This document shows positions 17,031-26,582 of a DNA stretch of 64,000 bases, piece after piece. This stretch comes from Neisseria uirgultaei (GTDB lineage Bacteria > Pseudomonadota > Gammaproteobacteria > Burkholderiales > Neisseriaceae): assembly GCF_962719845.1 (NCBI RefSeq), contig NZ_CAUIYF010000002.1, positions 62,001 through 126,000 on the forward strand, given 5' to 3'. Made by a program: the position numbers and the translations under genes. The first letter of the stretch is position 1, and every line of letters starts with the position of its first letter. The notes under the pieces are model-generated. The model made no database searches, was not told the origin of the DNA, and saw nothing but the letters and a program-made list of their open reading frames with translations.

Positions 17031-17968
17031 GACGTAAAATGCTAAACGTACCCAAAGGTAGTTATGATGGTATGAAAGGTTTTACCATTGTTGAATTTCT
17101 GGTTGCGGGCCTGCTCAGTATGATTGTCCTGATGGCGGTCGGTTCGAGTTACTTTACATCCCGGAAATTAAATGATGCGGCAAACGAGCGTCTTTCCGCA
17201 CAACAGGATTTGCGGAATGCGGCAACATTGATTGTCCGCGATGCAAGAATGGCGGGGGGCTTCGGTTGTTTCAATATGTCCGAGCATACTACAACTGATG
17301 TTGTTTCCGATACGGCGCAACAAAACCCCCTTTTTTCCTTAAAAAGGAACGGTATAGATAAACTTATCCCCGTAGCGGAATCTGCAAATATCGGTTATCC
17401 GGGTTTTACCCAATCCGGTAAGGCATTGATTTTCCAATACGGTATCGACGATGCTAATGCAAACGCCGCGACTACCGTCGTCAGCAGTTGTGCCGCAATA
17501 TCAAAACCGGGCAAGCAAATCTCTACATTAGAAAATGTAAAAAAAGAATTGAAGATTCTGGATACGGATAATAGGCAAAATGGCAATATTGCGCGGCAAA
17601 GGCATGAGGTCAATGCCTATGCGGTCGGCAAGATTTCTGATGAGGAGGGTTTGTTCCGCTTCCAATTGAATGATAAAGGCGGGTGGGGTAATCCCCAGTT
17701 GCTCGTGAAAAAGATTACCCATATGAATGTGCGGTATATCTATGTTTCCGACTGCCCTGAAGATGAAGATGTCGGCAAAGAGGAAAAATTCAAATATACG
17801 GATAAATTCGACAGCTCCAAAGGTGCTGTTACGCCCGCCGGGGTGGAGGTTTTATTGAATAGCGGTACCGATGCCAAGATTGCCGCTTCCTCAGACAATA
17901 ATATTTATGCTTACCGTATCGATGCGACAATACGCGGGGGAAATGTATGCGCAAACAGAACGCTTTGA
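17027..17968 (+). CDS. pilJ: Minor pilin PilJ (PilW/GspJ family)
   Basis: 313-residue prepilin with a longer leader ending in MKG, then FTIVEFLVAGLLSMIVLMAV. The large head domain has Cys pairs such as GGFGCF. It overlaps pilI by 4 bp at the start and pilK by 22 bp at the end. By comparison with other type IV pilus systems it is part of the inner-membrane priming complex. Confidence 0.92.
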   Translation: MRRKMLNVPKGSYDGMKGFTIVEFLVAGLLSMIVLMAVGSSYFTSRKLNDAANERLSAQQDLRNAATLIVRDARMAGGFGCFNMSEHTTTDVVSDTAQQNPLFSLKRNGIDKLIPVAESANIGYPGFTQSGKALIFQYGIDDANANAATTVVSSCAAISKPGKQISTLENVKKELKILDTDNRQNGNIARQRHEVNAYAVGKISDEEGLFRFQLNDKGGWGNPQLLVKKITHMNVRYIYVSDCPEDEDVGKEEKFKYTDKFDSSKGAVTPAGVEVLLNSGTDAKIAASSDNNIYAYRIDATIRGGNVCANRTL

Positions 17969-18543
17969 CGGGAATCCCGACTTCTGACGGACAGAGGGGG
18001 TTCGCACTGTTTATCGTGCTGATGGTTATGATAGTAGTGGCCTTTTTGGTTGTGACTGCCGCGCAGTCTTACAATACCGAACAGCGGATCAGTGCCAACG
18101 AATCAGACAGGAAATTGGCTTTGTCTTTAGCCGAGGCGGCTTTGCGGGACGGCGAATTTCAGGTTTTGGATTTGGAATATACTACGGATAGTAAGGTTAC
18201 ATTTAGCGAAAACTGTGAAAACGGCCTGTGTACCGCAGTTAATGTGCGGACAAATAATGATAATGAAGAGGCTTTTGACAATATTGTGGTGCAAGGCAAG
18301 CCTACCGTTGAAGCCGTGAAGCGTTTTTGCCCTGCAAATTCTACCAACCTGTGCATTGACAACAAGGGGATGGTATATGGGAAAGGTACGGGAAGCGTCA
18401 GCAAAATGCCGCGTTATATTATCGAATATTTGGGTGTGAAGAATAACCAAAATATTTACAGGGTTACTGCCAAGGCTTGGGGTAAGAATGCCAATACCGT
18501 GGTCGTCCTGCAATCTTATGTAAGCAATAATGATGAGCAATAA
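17947..18543 (+). CDS. pilK: Minor pilin PilK (PilX/GspK-like)
   Basis: 198 residues with a leader ending in QRG followed by FALFIVLMVMIVVAFLVVT. The +5 Glu is absent (Phe-Ala-Leu-Phe-Ile), as is usual for the GspK/PilK class at the pilus tip. Two Cys pairs are present (CENGLC and CPANSTNLC). It overlaps both neighbours. Confidence 0.92.
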   Translation: MRKQNALTGIPTSDGQRGFALFIVLMVMIVVAFLVVTAAQSYNTEQRISANESDRKLALSLAEAALRDGEFQVLDLEYTTDSKVTFSENCENGLCTAVNVRTNNDNEEAFDNIVVQGKPTVEAVKRFCPANSTNLCIDNKGMVYGKGTGSVSKMPRYIIEYLGVKNNQNIYRVTAKAWGKNANTVVVLQSYVSNNDEQ

Positions 18544-19018
18544 AATGGAGCAAAAAGGGTTTACATTGGTTGAGGTGATGATAGTTGTCGCGATACTCGG
18601 TATCATCAGCGTCATTGCCATACCTTCTTATCAAAGTTATATTGAAAAAGGCTATCAGTCCCAGCTTTATACGGAGATGGTCAGTATCAACAATGCTTTC
18701 AAGCAGATTATTTTGAAAAATCCCGGGGAAAGTAATCAGAAACTTGATACGGAACTGAAAAAGTTTGCACCGGCTTATAAGATGAATCCGAAAATTGCCG
18801 AAAAATATAGTGTTTCGGGGGAGTTTGTCGATGCGGCAAAATCAAGGGCATACAGGTTGGTCGGTGTTCCGAAGGCAGGGACGGGTTATACCTTGTCGGT
18901 ATGGGTGAACAGTGTGGGCGACGGATACAAATGCCGCGATGCCGCTTCTGCCCGGGCTCATTTGGAAACCTTGTCTGCGGATGCCGGTTGTGAGGCTTTC
19001 TCTAACCGTAAAAAATAG
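18530..19018 (+). CDS. pilX: Minor pilin PilX (PilL in gonococcus)
   Basis: Pilus-fibre minor pilin that in meningococcus promotes aggregation and adhesion to cells. The leader ends in MEQKG and is followed by FTLVEVMIVVAILGIISVIA, with Glu at +5. Near the C-terminus a Cys pair (YKCRDAAS… and AGCEAF) closes the D-region. Starts at 18530, 18533 or 18545 are in frame; the last begins one base after the pilK stop. The head between about residues 45 and 90 is the variable part of this protein in the genus. An inverted DUS terminator follows. Confidence 0.92.
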   Translation: MMSNKMEQKGFTLVEVMIVVAILGIISVIAIPSYQSYIEKGYQSQLYTEMVSINNAFKQIILKNPGESNQKLDTELKKFAPAYKMNPKIAEKYSVSGEFVDAAKSRAYRLVGVPKAGTGYTLSVWVNSVGDGYKCRDAASARAHLETLSADAGCEAFSNRKK

Positions 19019-19030
19019 GGCTGTTTTGCT

Positions 19031-19065
19031 AATGCCGTCTGAAAATCAATTTTCAGACGGCATTT
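19031..19065. terminator. Inverted DUS terminator after the pil operon
   Basis: AATGCCGTCTGAAAAT pairs with its complement across a 3-base gap. It lies between convergent pilX and azlD. Confidence 0.85.
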
Positions 19066-19086
19066 TTATGGGTATTTTGAAATGAA

Positions 19087-19395
19087 TTATGCCATCAACC
19101 ATCCCAAGATGCCTGACGAGCCGACTCCTATCAATACGGTAAGGAGCATAGAAAAGCGGCAGGCCGCAAAGGCGGTTAACGCGATGGCAATAAGTTCGTG
19201 CGGCTTGTCGGATACGAAATAGGGGGCAATGACGGAAATCAGGACGCAGCCCGGCGCGGCTTCCATAACGGTTTGGGCGCGGTGGCTTAGGGTTCGGTTG
19301 CGTAGTGCGAAAAATCCGATCAGACGTGTAGAGTAGGTTACGGCAAGCATAGAGGCACACAACAGGAATGATTGGAGCGACAGCAAGTCTTTCAT
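19087..19395 (-). CDS. azlD: AzlD-family branched-chain amino acid exporter subunit
   Basis: 102-residue membrane protein with about four hydrophobic segments, containing the family pattern around RLIGFFAL and GCVLISVIAP. By family it pairs with AzlC to export branched-chain amino acids or analogues. The ATG at 19395 overlaps the azlC stop (ATGA), which fixes the start; a longer upstream frame is not needed. Confidence 0.88.
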   Translation of the reverse strand: MKDLLSLQSFLLCASMLAVTYSTRLIGFFALRNRTLSHRAQTVMEAAPGCVLISVIAPYFVSDKPHELIAIALTAFAACRFSMLLTVLIGVGSSGILGWLMA

Positions 19396-20102
19396 TTTTG
19401 TTCTCCCCAGAGATAAGCCGATAACAGACCGGACAGTGCGCCGGCAGGAACATACCACGCGCCGTCAACGGTCAGGTAAACGGCGGATGCAACAATCAGG
19501 CTGACAAACCAAGGTCTTGATGCGGAAAAACTTTTCCACATCCCTCTCAATAAAACCAGAAATACGGCAGGAAACGCCATACCGAATCCCCAAGCGGACA
19601 CATTGCCGAACACAGGCCCTACTGCCGCGCCGAGGGCGGCAAACCCTATCCAGGTAATGTAGAGGATAAAGCATACGCCCATATAAAAAGGCATATTGAA
19701 TGCGGGCAAACCGGCTGCTTTCCGTTTTTGGATTTCGGAGAATGCCATCGCCCAGCTTTCATCACACATAAAAAACAGTGCGGGCACGGCTTTTTTCAGC
19801 GGTATTTCTTTCATGTGCGGGGCAAGTGCCGCCCCCATCAGGATATGCCGCGAATTGATCATAAAGGTTACGGTGGCGATAAGCAGTATCGGCAGAGGGG
19901 CCGCCCACAGATTGACCGTTGCAAATTCGGAGCCGCCGGCGAAGTTCATCCCCGTCATTAACAACATTTCCAGCCAGCTCATGCCTTTTTGTCCGCCCTG
20001 CATACCGAGTATCAATGCCCAAGGCAAAAGCCCAATCAGCATGGGCGAACTTTCTTTGATGCCGCGTATGAATTCATCACGTGGAGAGGCTGTGTGCGTC
20101 AT
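19392..20102 (-). CDS. azlC: AzlC-family branched-chain amino acid exporter subunit
   Basis: 236 residues with several transmembrane segments and the AzlC block PWALILGMQGGQKGMSW together with MTGMNFAGGSEFATV. It is the large subunit of the AzlCD efflux pair. It is coupled to azlD downstream and divergent from dut. The substrate is inferred from the family and not shown by the sequence. Confidence 0.88.
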   Translation of the reverse strand: MTHTASPRDEFIRGIKESSPMLIGLLPWALILGMQGGQKGMSWLEMLLMTGMNFAGGSEFATVNLWAAPLPILLIATVTFMINSRHILMGAALAPHMKEIPLKKAVPALFFMCDESWAMAFSEIQKRKAAGLPAFNMPFYMGVCFILYITWIGFAALGAAVGPVFGNVSAWGFGMAFPAVFLVLLRGMWKSFSASRPWFVSLIVASAVYLTVDGAWYVPAGALSGLLSAYLWGEQK

Positions 20103-20267
20103 GTTAATGTTTATATATGAAGAGACGGGGCGGTATTATACACAGGCAGAATGTTTTTGACAGTCGAGGATGGTTTCAAAACAAAAGCAGTTTGTTGTGT
20201 TTCAGCGTAAACACGGCTTGTGTATAATCTCCCATCTTTGAAACCGGCCGTATGCAGGAGCAAGACG

Positions 20268-20720
20268 ATGAATATTGAAGTAGAAATGAAAGTGTTGGAC
20301 GAGAGGATGGCGGATTTTATCCCTGCCTATGCGACGGAGGGTTCTGCAGGTTTGGATTTGCGCGCCTGTTTGGATGAGGAAGTCGTTTTGCAGCCGGGCG
20401 AAACGTTGCTTGTACCGACAGGTTTGGCGGTTTATTTGGCGAATCCCGCATACGCCGCCGTTTTGCTGCCCCGTTCCGGATTGGGGCATAAACACGGTAT
20501 TGTTTTGGGCAATTTGGTCGGCTTGATCGACTCCGATTATCAGGGGGAATTGAAGGTGTCGTTATGGAACAGAAGCAGCGAGCCGTTTACTGTCAAACCG
20601 TTCGAGCGTATCGCGCAGATGGTTATCGTTCCGGTCGTACAGGCGGGCTTCAAACGTGTCGAGGAGTTTGTCGGAAGCAGCCGGGGTGAGGGCGGCTTCG
20701 GCAGTACGGGTTCCCACTAA
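20268..20720 (+). CDS. dut: dUTP diphosphatase
   Basis: Hydrolyses dUTP to dUMP and pyrophosphate, keeping uracil out of DNA. All five dUTPase motifs are visible: GSAGLDLRA, PRSGLGHKHGI, GLIDSDYQGEL, ERIAQMVIVPV and RGEGGFGSTG. 150 residues from the ATG at 20268, chosen because of the AGGAG at 20256-20260. It precedes dapC across an inverted DUS. Confidence 0.97.
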   Translation: MNIEVEMKVLDERMADFIPAYATEGSAGLDLRACLDEEVVLQPGETLLVPTGLAVYLANPAYAAVLLPRSGLGHKHGIVLGNLVGLIDSDYQGELKVSLWNRSSEPFTVKPFERIAQMVIVPVVQAGFKRVEEFVGSSRGEGGFGSTGSH

Positions 20721-20729
20721 AAATATAGA

Positions 20730-20760
20730 ATGCCGTCTGAAGGACGGTTCAGACGGCATA
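20730..20760. terminator. Inverted DUS between dut and dapC
   Basis: ATGCCGTCTGAA and its reverse complement, separated by a short loop; no long T run follows, so termination may be partial. Confidence 0.65.
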
Positions 20761-20791
20761 TCTTCCGATATACCGACAACCGGAGAAAATC

Positions 20792-21979
20792 ATGAATACC
20801 TTACTCAACCAACTCAAACCCTATCCCTTTGCCCGACTGCGCGAGGCGATGCAGGGCATTTCCGCGCCTGAAGGCATGGAAGCCGTCCCGCTGCATATCG
20901 GCGAACCGAAACACCCGACACCGAAAGTCATTACGGATGCGCTGACCGCCTCATTGCACGAGTTGGAAAAATATCCGCTGACTGCGGGTCTGCCTGAACT
21001 GCGTCAGGCGTGTGCGAACTGGTTAAAACGCCGTTATGACGGCTTGACAGTGGATGCGGATAATGAAATTCTGCCGGTTTTGGGCAGTAGGGAGGCGTTG
21101 TTTTCTTTTGTCCAAACCGTGTTGAACCCTGCTTCAGACGGCATCAAACCCGTAATCGTCAGCCCGAATCCCTTTTATCAGATTTATGAAGGTGCGACAC
21201 TTTTGGGCGGCGGTGAAATCCATTTTGCCAATTGCCCCGCACCGTCTTTCAACCCCGATTGGCGCAGTATTCCCGAAGAGGTTTGGAAACGCACCAAACT
21301 GGTGTTCGTCTGCTCGCCCAATAACCCCAGCGGCAGCGTACTGGATTTGGATGGCTGGAAAGAAATTTTTGATTTACAAGACAAATATGGTTTCATTATT
21401 GCCTCGGATGAATGTTATTCCGAAATCTATTTCGACGGCAACAAACCTTTGGGCTGCCTGCAAGCCGCTGTACAGTCGGGTCGAAGCAGGCAAAAACTGC
21501 TTATGTTTACCAGTTTGTCCAAGCGGTCCAATGTTCCTGGCCTGCGTTCCGGTTTTGTCGCCGGCGATGCCGAACTGCTTAAAAACTTTCTTCTTTACAG
21601 AACCTATCACGGCAGTGCGATGAGCATTCCCGTGCAGCGCGCCAGTATTGCCGCTTGGGACGACGAACAACACGTTATCGACAACCGCCGCCTGTATCAA
21701 GAGAAATTCGAACGGGTTATTCCTATCTTGCAACAGGTATTTGATGTTAAATTACCGGATGCCTCGTTTTACATCTGGTTGAAAGTCCCGGATGGCGACG
21801 ATTTGGCATTTGCACGCAATTTATGGCAAAAAGCCGCTATCCAAGTATTGCCCGGACGTTTTTTGGCGCGGGATACCGAACAGGGCAATCCCGGGGAAGG
21901 TTATGTACGTATCGCTTTGGTTGCCGATGTCGCAACTTGTGTCAAAGCTGCGGAAACCATTGTTTCCCTATATCGGTAA
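20792..21979 (+). CDS. dapC: Succinyldiaminopimelate aminotransferase
   Basis: Class I/II PLP aminotransferase of 395 residues in the succinylase branch of lysine and meso-diaminopimelate synthesis. The PLP-lysine lies in SLSKRSNVPGLRSGF; the cofactor-binding CSPNNPSGSV, SDECYSEIYF and the C-terminal Arg region YVRIALV are visible. A DUS is embedded in the coding sequence near 21131. DapC is the best family assignment; a general aminotransferase of the same fold is the alternative. Confidence 0.9.
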   Translation: MNTLLNQLKPYPFARLREAMQGISAPEGMEAVPLHIGEPKHPTPKVITDALTASLHELEKYPLTAGLPELRQACANWLKRRYDGLTVDADNEILPVLGSREALFSFVQTVLNPASDGIKPVIVSPNPFYQIYEGATLLGGGEIHFANCPAPSFNPDWRSIPEEVWKRTKLVFVCSPNNPSGSVLDLDGWKEIFDLQDKYGFIIASDECYSEIYFDGNKPLGCLQAAVQSGRSRQKLLMFTSLSKRSNVPGLRSGFVAGDAELLKNFLLYRTYHGSAMSIPVQRASIAAWDDEQHVIDNRRLYQEKFERVIPILQQVFDVKLPDASFYIWLKVPDGDDLAFARNLWQKAAIQVLPGRFLARDTEQGNPGEGYVRIALVADVATCVKAAETIVSLYR

Positions 21980-21986
21980 AGAATAA

Positions 21987-22022
21987 AAAATGCCGTCTGA
22001 ACTTTTGTTCAGACGGCATTTT
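21987..22022. terminator. Inverted DUS terminator after dapC
   Basis: AAAATGCCGTCTGAAC and its complement form a 16-bp stem with a TTTT loop and end in TTTT. Confidence 0.85.
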
Positions 22023-22134
22023 CAATATTTTACGGTTGAATTTGCTATAACGGTATTTGCATCACATCAATCGGCTTGCCTGAGTATGTTTTTAAATCTA
22101 AAATTCCGACGTTTTACACAATACCGAGCAGATT

Positions 22135-22914
22135 ATGTTTTTTGTCCTTTCCCCTGCGAAAAACCTTAACGAAAAAGACCCTGCCCCTGTCAGCGAGTTT
22201 ACCCAACCCGACCTGCTGGCAGAGTCCGAAATTCTAATGCAGCAGCTGCGCGAGCTTGCGCCGCAACAGATTGCCGAACTGATGCACGTTTCCGACAAAA
22301 TCGCACTCTTAAACGCGCAGCGCAATGCAGAATGGCACACGCCGTTTACGCCGGAAAACGCCAAACAGGCGGTCTTTATGTTCAACGGCGATGTTTACGA
22401 AGGTATGGATGCAAACACATTGGATATTGGACAGATACGCTATCTACAAAACCATGTCCGCCTGCTGTCCGGTCTGTACGGTCTTCTGCGTCCACTGGAT
22501 CTGATGCAGCCCTACCGTTTGGAAATGGGGACGGCATTTGCCAATTTGCGCGGCAAGAATTTGTATGAGTTTTGGGGCGACATCATTACCAACCTTTTAA
22601 ATGACACGCTTGCCCAAGCAGGCAGTAATACGCTTGTCAACCTTGCCTCACAGGAATATTTCAAGTCCGTCAACACGAAAAAACTTCGGGCGCGGCTGAT
22701 TACCCCGATATTTAAAGACGAAAAAAACGGCAAATATAAAATCATCAGTTTCTATGCCAAGCGCGCACGCGGATTAATGGTGCGCTATGCGGCAGAACAT
22801 CATATTACCGACCCTGAAATGCTGAAAAATTTTAATTACGAAGGCTACGCATTCAATGACGCGGCTTCCAATGAAAGCGAATGGGTTTTTATGCGTTCGG
22901 AACAAATAAAGTGA
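22135..22914 (+). CDS. yaaA: Peroxide stress protein YaaA (UPF0246)
   Basis: 259-residue cytosolic protein of the YaaA family, which lowers free iron and limits Fenton damage during peroxide stress in E. coli. The family start SPAKNLN and the C-terminal YAKRARGLMVRY, then EGYAFN, are visible. It has its own short upstream region and is followed by the tRNA-Ser pair. Confidence 0.93.
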   Translation: MFFVLSPAKNLNEKDPAPVSEFTQPDLLAESEILMQQLRELAPQQIAELMHVSDKIALLNAQRNAEWHTPFTPENAKQAVFMFNGDVYEGMDANTLDIGQIRYLQNHVRLLSGLYGLLRPLDLMQPYRLEMGTAFANLRGKNLYEFWGDIITNLLNDTLAQAGSNTLVNLASQEYFKSVNTKKLRARLITPIFKDEKNGKYKIISFYAKRARGLMVRYAAEHHITDPEMLKNFNYEGYAFNDAASNESEWVFMRSEQIK

Positions 22915-22996
22915 AAACAATAAATTAAGTATTTTCCAAAAAAAGTGCTTGGCAAAATGTATAAACTTCATTATTATTCCTTTTCTTCAAGAAGAC

Positions 22997-23087
<91 letters not shown>

Positions 23088-23165
23088 ATCCTTGAAGTCA
23101 AAAACCAAATAAAAATGAAGTAGCATAAAGCATCGGCATTTTTATTTGGTTTTACTTCATCTTTC

Positions 23166-23255
23166 GGAAACGTGGCAGAGAGGCTGAATGCAGCGGACTC
23201 GAAATCCGCTGAGGGTGCAAATCCTCCGTGGGTTCGAATCCCACCGTTTCCGCCA
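23166..23255 (+). tRNA. tRNA-Ser (anticodon CGA)
   Basis: Acceptor stem GGAAACG pairs with CGTTTCC, the anticodon loop reads CTCGAAA, a long variable arm is present, and CCA is encoded. It lies 78 bp after the first tRNA-Ser. Confidence 0.96.
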
Positions 23256-23263
23256 CAAAACAA

Positions 23264-23294
23264 AACCGTCCTGATTCAGGGCGGTTCTTTTTTG
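23264..23294 (+). terminator. Terminator after the tRNA-Ser pair
   Basis: AACCGTCCTGA pairs with TCAGGGCGGTT (one G-T pair) and is followed by CTTTTTTG. Confidence 0.88.
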
Positions 23295-23583
23295 TTCAGG
23301 TTGTGTAAATTACCATAAAAAATCATCGGATTATGCCGACTTATCGCAACTATCTGCAACAAACTGCAATCGGCAGATGCTTTGATCACAGTTTTTATGG
23401 TATTAATTTATATGGTAATTTTTGAGAATGGGAACTTGCCATAATGGTTAAAGCCGTTACTCCGTTTAATCCTGTTCGGGTCAGGGATGCGGGGAAGGCG
23501 GGTTTTATCAAACCGGTGAGTTTTGATGTGAGAATGCCGTCTGAACCTTGGTTTCAGACGGCATTGCTATTGCTGATGCGGCT
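23295..23583. other. Gene-free region downstream of the tRNA-Ser genes
   Basis: About 290 bp without a convincing gene. It holds an AT-rich part (23300-23430) and an inverted DUS at 23533-23565 that can terminate the minus-strand gene at 23584. Its place right behind tRNA genes makes it a plausible integration site, though no integrase or att duplication is seen. Confidence 0.5.
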
Positions 23584-23886
23584 TTATTCGCAATTCAGAT
23601 TGCGGGTTTTTTCTGCAAACGAATCCATAGCGATTTGGCACATTTGCTTACGCTGTCCCAAATCGGCGGCAGGCAGGGCTTGGAATAGGAATTTGGTGTT
23701 GTTGCGTGCGAAATCTGCTTTGTTTCCGGCTTTGTTGTAACAGGTTTCGGCGCGTTTGAAATATTGTTGGCAAATCGGCGGCAGCTCGTCCATAGCCAGG
23801 GGTTTGCTCTTATGCATACCGTGTGCGGATGCGGGAAGGGCGGTTGCCAAAAGGATGCTAATCAGGATGGTTGGAATAGCTTTCAT
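23584..23886 (-). CDS. Small secreted protein, DUF5339-like, function unknown
   Basis: 100 residues with a clear signal peptide (ILISILLATALPASA, cleaved near residue 21). The mature part has four Cys residues (PPICQQYF, AETCYNK, QMCQIAM, LNCE), likely two disulfides, and is probably periplasmic. I recognise it as a small Neisseria secreted family; no function is known to me. It is expressed alone and closed by an inverted DUS. Confidence 0.8.
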   Translation of the reverse strand: MKAIPTILISILLATALPASAHGMHKSKPLAMDELPPICQQYFKRAETCYNKAGNKADFARNNTKFLFQALPAADLGQRKQMCQIAMDSFAEKTRNLNCE

Positions 23887-23980
23887 ATTATTGTCTTTTC
23901 CTAGGGTAAAAACTAAAGATTATATTATTTATAATCAATGAGTGTTGCGTTTAATCATAATCAGGCAGATAGGAATAACT

Positions 23981-24015
23981 AATGCCGTCTGAACGATAAA
24001 TGTTCAGACGGCATT
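23981..24015. terminator. Inverted DUS terminator after icd
   Basis: AATGCCGTCTGAAC and its complement with an 8-base loop, directly downstream of the minus-strand icd gene. Confidence 0.8.
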
Positions 24016-24028
24016 TTTGCCTTTATGC

Positions 24029-26254
24029 TTATAAGGCGTTTAGTGCCTGATTAAAGGTTGCGCTCGGACGCATCGCTTGTGCGGCTTTTTCAGGATTGGC
24101 GGCGTAGTAGCCGCCGATGTCGGCCGCTTTGCCTTGTACGGCAGAGAGTTCTTCAACGATTTTGGTTTCGTTGGTAGTCAAAGCGGCTGCCAATGGAGCA
24201 AATACGGCTTTCAGTTCGGCATCTTTGTCTTGAGCTGCCAATTCTTGCGCCCAGTAGAGGGTGAGGTAGAAATGGCTGCCGCGGTTGTCGAGTTCGCCAG
24301 CTTTGCGTTTAGGCGATTTGTCGTTCAACAGCAGTTTTTCGGTGGCGGCATCCAAAGTGTCAGCGAGGACTTGGGCTTTGGCATTGCCGGTTTTTTGCGC
24401 CAGATGTTCAAACGATACGGCGAGTGCGAGGAATTCGCCCAAAGAGTCCCAACGTAAGTGGTTTTCTTCGAGGAATTGTTGGACGTGTTTCGGTGCAGAA
24501 CCGCCCGCACCGGTTTCAAACATACCGCCGCCATTCATCAATGGAACGATAGACAGCATTTTCGCGCTGGTGCCGAGTTCCAAAATCGGGAACAGGTCGG
24601 TCAGATAATCGCGTAGGACGTTGCCGGTTACAGAAATGGTGTCTTCGCCGTTTTTCAGACGGCCTAAGCTGAACTTGGCGGCTTCTTCAGGAGCGAGGAT
24701 GCGGATGTCGAGGCCGTCGGTATCCAGTTCGGCAAGGTAGGCTTTAACCTTGGCGAGCAGGCTCTTGTCGTGCGGACGGTTTTCGTCGAGCCAGAACACG
24801 GCAGGCGTGTTGCTCAGGCGGGCGCGGTTGACGGCGAGTTGTACCCAGTCTTTGACGGGCGCGTCTTTGGTTTGGCACATACGCCAAATATCGCCTGCTT
24901 CAACGTCGTGCTGCATCAGGACTTTTCCTGCCGCATCAATGACTTGAACTTGACCGTCGGCTTCGATTTCGAAAGTTTTATTGTGCGAACCGTATTCTTC
25001 GGCTGCCTGCGCCATCAAACCGACATTGGGAACAGTACCCATGGTTGTCGGATCGAATGCGCCGTGTTCGCGGCAGAAGTCGATAGTCGCTTGGTAAACG
25101 CCGGCATAGCTGCTGTCGGGAATCACGGCTTTGGTGTCTTGCGCTTTGCCGTCTTTATCCCACATACAGCCGGAATTGCGGATCATCGCGGGCATAGAAG
25201 CATCGACGATGACATCGCTGGGAACGTGCAGGTTGGTGATGCCTTTGTCGGAATCGACCATTGCCAAATCAGGGTTGGCGGCGTAAACGGCAGCGATTTC
25301 GGCCTCAACGGCGGCGCGGGTATCTGCATCCAGTTTGTCCAGATTGGCAAGCAGGTTGCCGAAGCCGTTGTTGACATTGACGCCTGCGGCAGCCAGTTTG
25401 CCGCCGAATTTTTCAAATACAGGCGCGAAGAATACTTTGACGGCGTGTCCGAAGATAATCGGATCGGACACTTTCATCATCGTGGCTTTCATATGCAGCG
25501 AGAACAATACGCCTTTAGCTTTCGCGTCTTTGACTTGCTCGGCAAGGAAGGCAAGCAGGGCTTTTTTGCTCATTACGGTTGCGTCGATGATTTCGCCGGC
25601 TTTCAGGGCAACAGGCTCGCGCAGCTCTTTTTTGTTGCCTTGTTTGTCGGTGAATACGATGGATACGGAAGTCGCATCGGGTACGGTAACGGATTGTTCG
25701 TTATGGAAAAAGTCGCCGTTTTGCATGGTGGCAACGTGGGTTTTGGAGTCTTTCGTCCATGCGCCCATGCTGTGCGGATTTTTTTTCGCAAAGTTTTTCA
25801 CTGCTTTAGGGGCGCGACGGTCGGAGTTGCCTTCGCGCAGGACAGGGTTTACCGCGCTGCCTTTGATGCGGTCGTAGCGTTCGCGCACGGCTTTTTCTTC
25901 ATCGGTTTGAGGGTCGGCAGGATAATCGGGGACGGCAAAGCCTTTAGACTGCAATTCTTTAATCGCGGCGGTCAGTTGCGGTACGGACGCGCTGATGTTC
26001 GGCAGTTTGATTACGTTTGCGTCGGGCTGTTTTACCAGTTCGCCCAACTCGGCAAGCGCGTCGGGTACGCACTGCGCTTCAGTCAGGTATTCGGGGAACG
26101 CCGCCAAAATACGGCCGGAGAGAGAAATGTCGCTGGTTTTGACATCAATATCGGCGTGGCGGGTAAACGCCTGCACGATTGGCAGCAGAGATTGGGTCGC
26201 CAGCGCGGGGGCTTCGTCGGTATGGGTATAAACAATGGTGGATTTTTGAGTCAT
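24029..26254 (-). CDS. icd: Isocitrate dehydrogenase, NADP-dependent, monomeric type
   Basis: Oxidative decarboxylation of isocitrate to 2-oxoglutarate with NADP in the TCA cycle. At 741 residues it belongs to the monomeric class (about 80 kDa), unrelated in length to the usual 45-kDa dimeric enzyme. Family blocks such as SDISLSGRILAAFPEYL, the substrate-loop region GNSDRRAP and ELDNRGSHFYL are visible. It is divergent from lst and lies far from the main TCA cluster at 54-64 kb. Confidence 0.96.
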   Translation of the reverse strand: MTQKSTIVYTHTDEAPALATQSLLPIVQAFTRHADIDVKTSDISLSGRILAAFPEYLTEAQCVPDALAELGELVKQPDANVIKLPNISASVPQLTAAIKELQSKGFAVPDYPADPQTDEEKAVRERYDRIKGSAVNPVLREGNSDRRAPKAVKNFAKKNPHSMGAWTKDSKTHVATMQNGDFFHNEQSVTVPDATSVSIVFTDKQGNKKELREPVALKAGEIIDATVMSKKALLAFLAEQVKDAKAKGVLFSLHMKATMMKVSDPIIFGHAVKVFFAPVFEKFGGKLAAAGVNVNNGFGNLLANLDKLDADTRAAVEAEIAAVYAANPDLAMVDSDKGITNLHVPSDVIVDASMPAMIRNSGCMWDKDGKAQDTKAVIPDSSYAGVYQATIDFCREHGAFDPTTMGTVPNVGLMAQAAEEYGSHNKTFEIEADGQVQVIDAAGKVLMQHDVEAGDIWRMCQTKDAPVKDWVQLAVNRARLSNTPAVFWLDENRPHDKSLLAKVKAYLAELDTDGLDIRILAPEEAAKFSLGRLKNGEDTISVTGNVLRDYLTDLFPILELGTSAKMLSIVPLMNGGGMFETGAGGSAPKHVQQFLEENHLRWDSLGEFLALAVSFEHLAQKTGNAKAQVLADTLDAATEKLLLNDKSPKRKAGELDNRGSHFYLTLYWAQELAAQDKDAELKAVFAPLAAALTTNETKIVEELSAVQGKAADIGGYYAANPEKAAQAMRPSATFNQALNAL

Positions 26255-26582
26255 AGGATTATTCTCTTGTAGGTTGGTTTTTTCTTTTGAAACACATTGC
26301 GCGGGGAATGTGCGCGGCTATTATGGCATATTTTGGCGGCTTTGTTCGCGCTTTGTTCGATCTTGGCGTGTTTGCACGCGGCGGCGGGAAAAGAAGGGGG
26401 AAATGACTTTCCCGCTTTTGGCGGCGGTAACGGCGGCGTTGTGCCTGATGTGCGGCGGCACATTTTCGGTGAAATTGATTTTAATATTCGGTAACTTTCT
26501 GAATATCTGCTAAAATTCCGCATTTTTCCACCCGGGACACTCGGGGTGTATGTTCAATTTGTCGGAATGGAGTTTTAGGGAT
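26255..26582. promoter_or_regulatory. Divergent promoter region between icd and lst
   Basis: 328 bp with no gene. It must hold both promoters. A -10-like CTAAAAT lies near 26510, about 70 bp before the lst ATG. No CREE and no homopolymer tract are seen here, so expression of lst is not obviously phase-variable. Confidence 0.5.

Noticed and set aside
24770..26272. 500-residue open frame antisense to icd
   Set aside because: Mirror frame of a strongly conserved gene with GC-rich codons; no recognisable protein motif or ribosome binding site.
26550..26582. 11-residue N-terminal extension of Lst
   Set aside because: MGLKKVCLTV at 26583 is the known start of the family and begins right before the membrane anchor.
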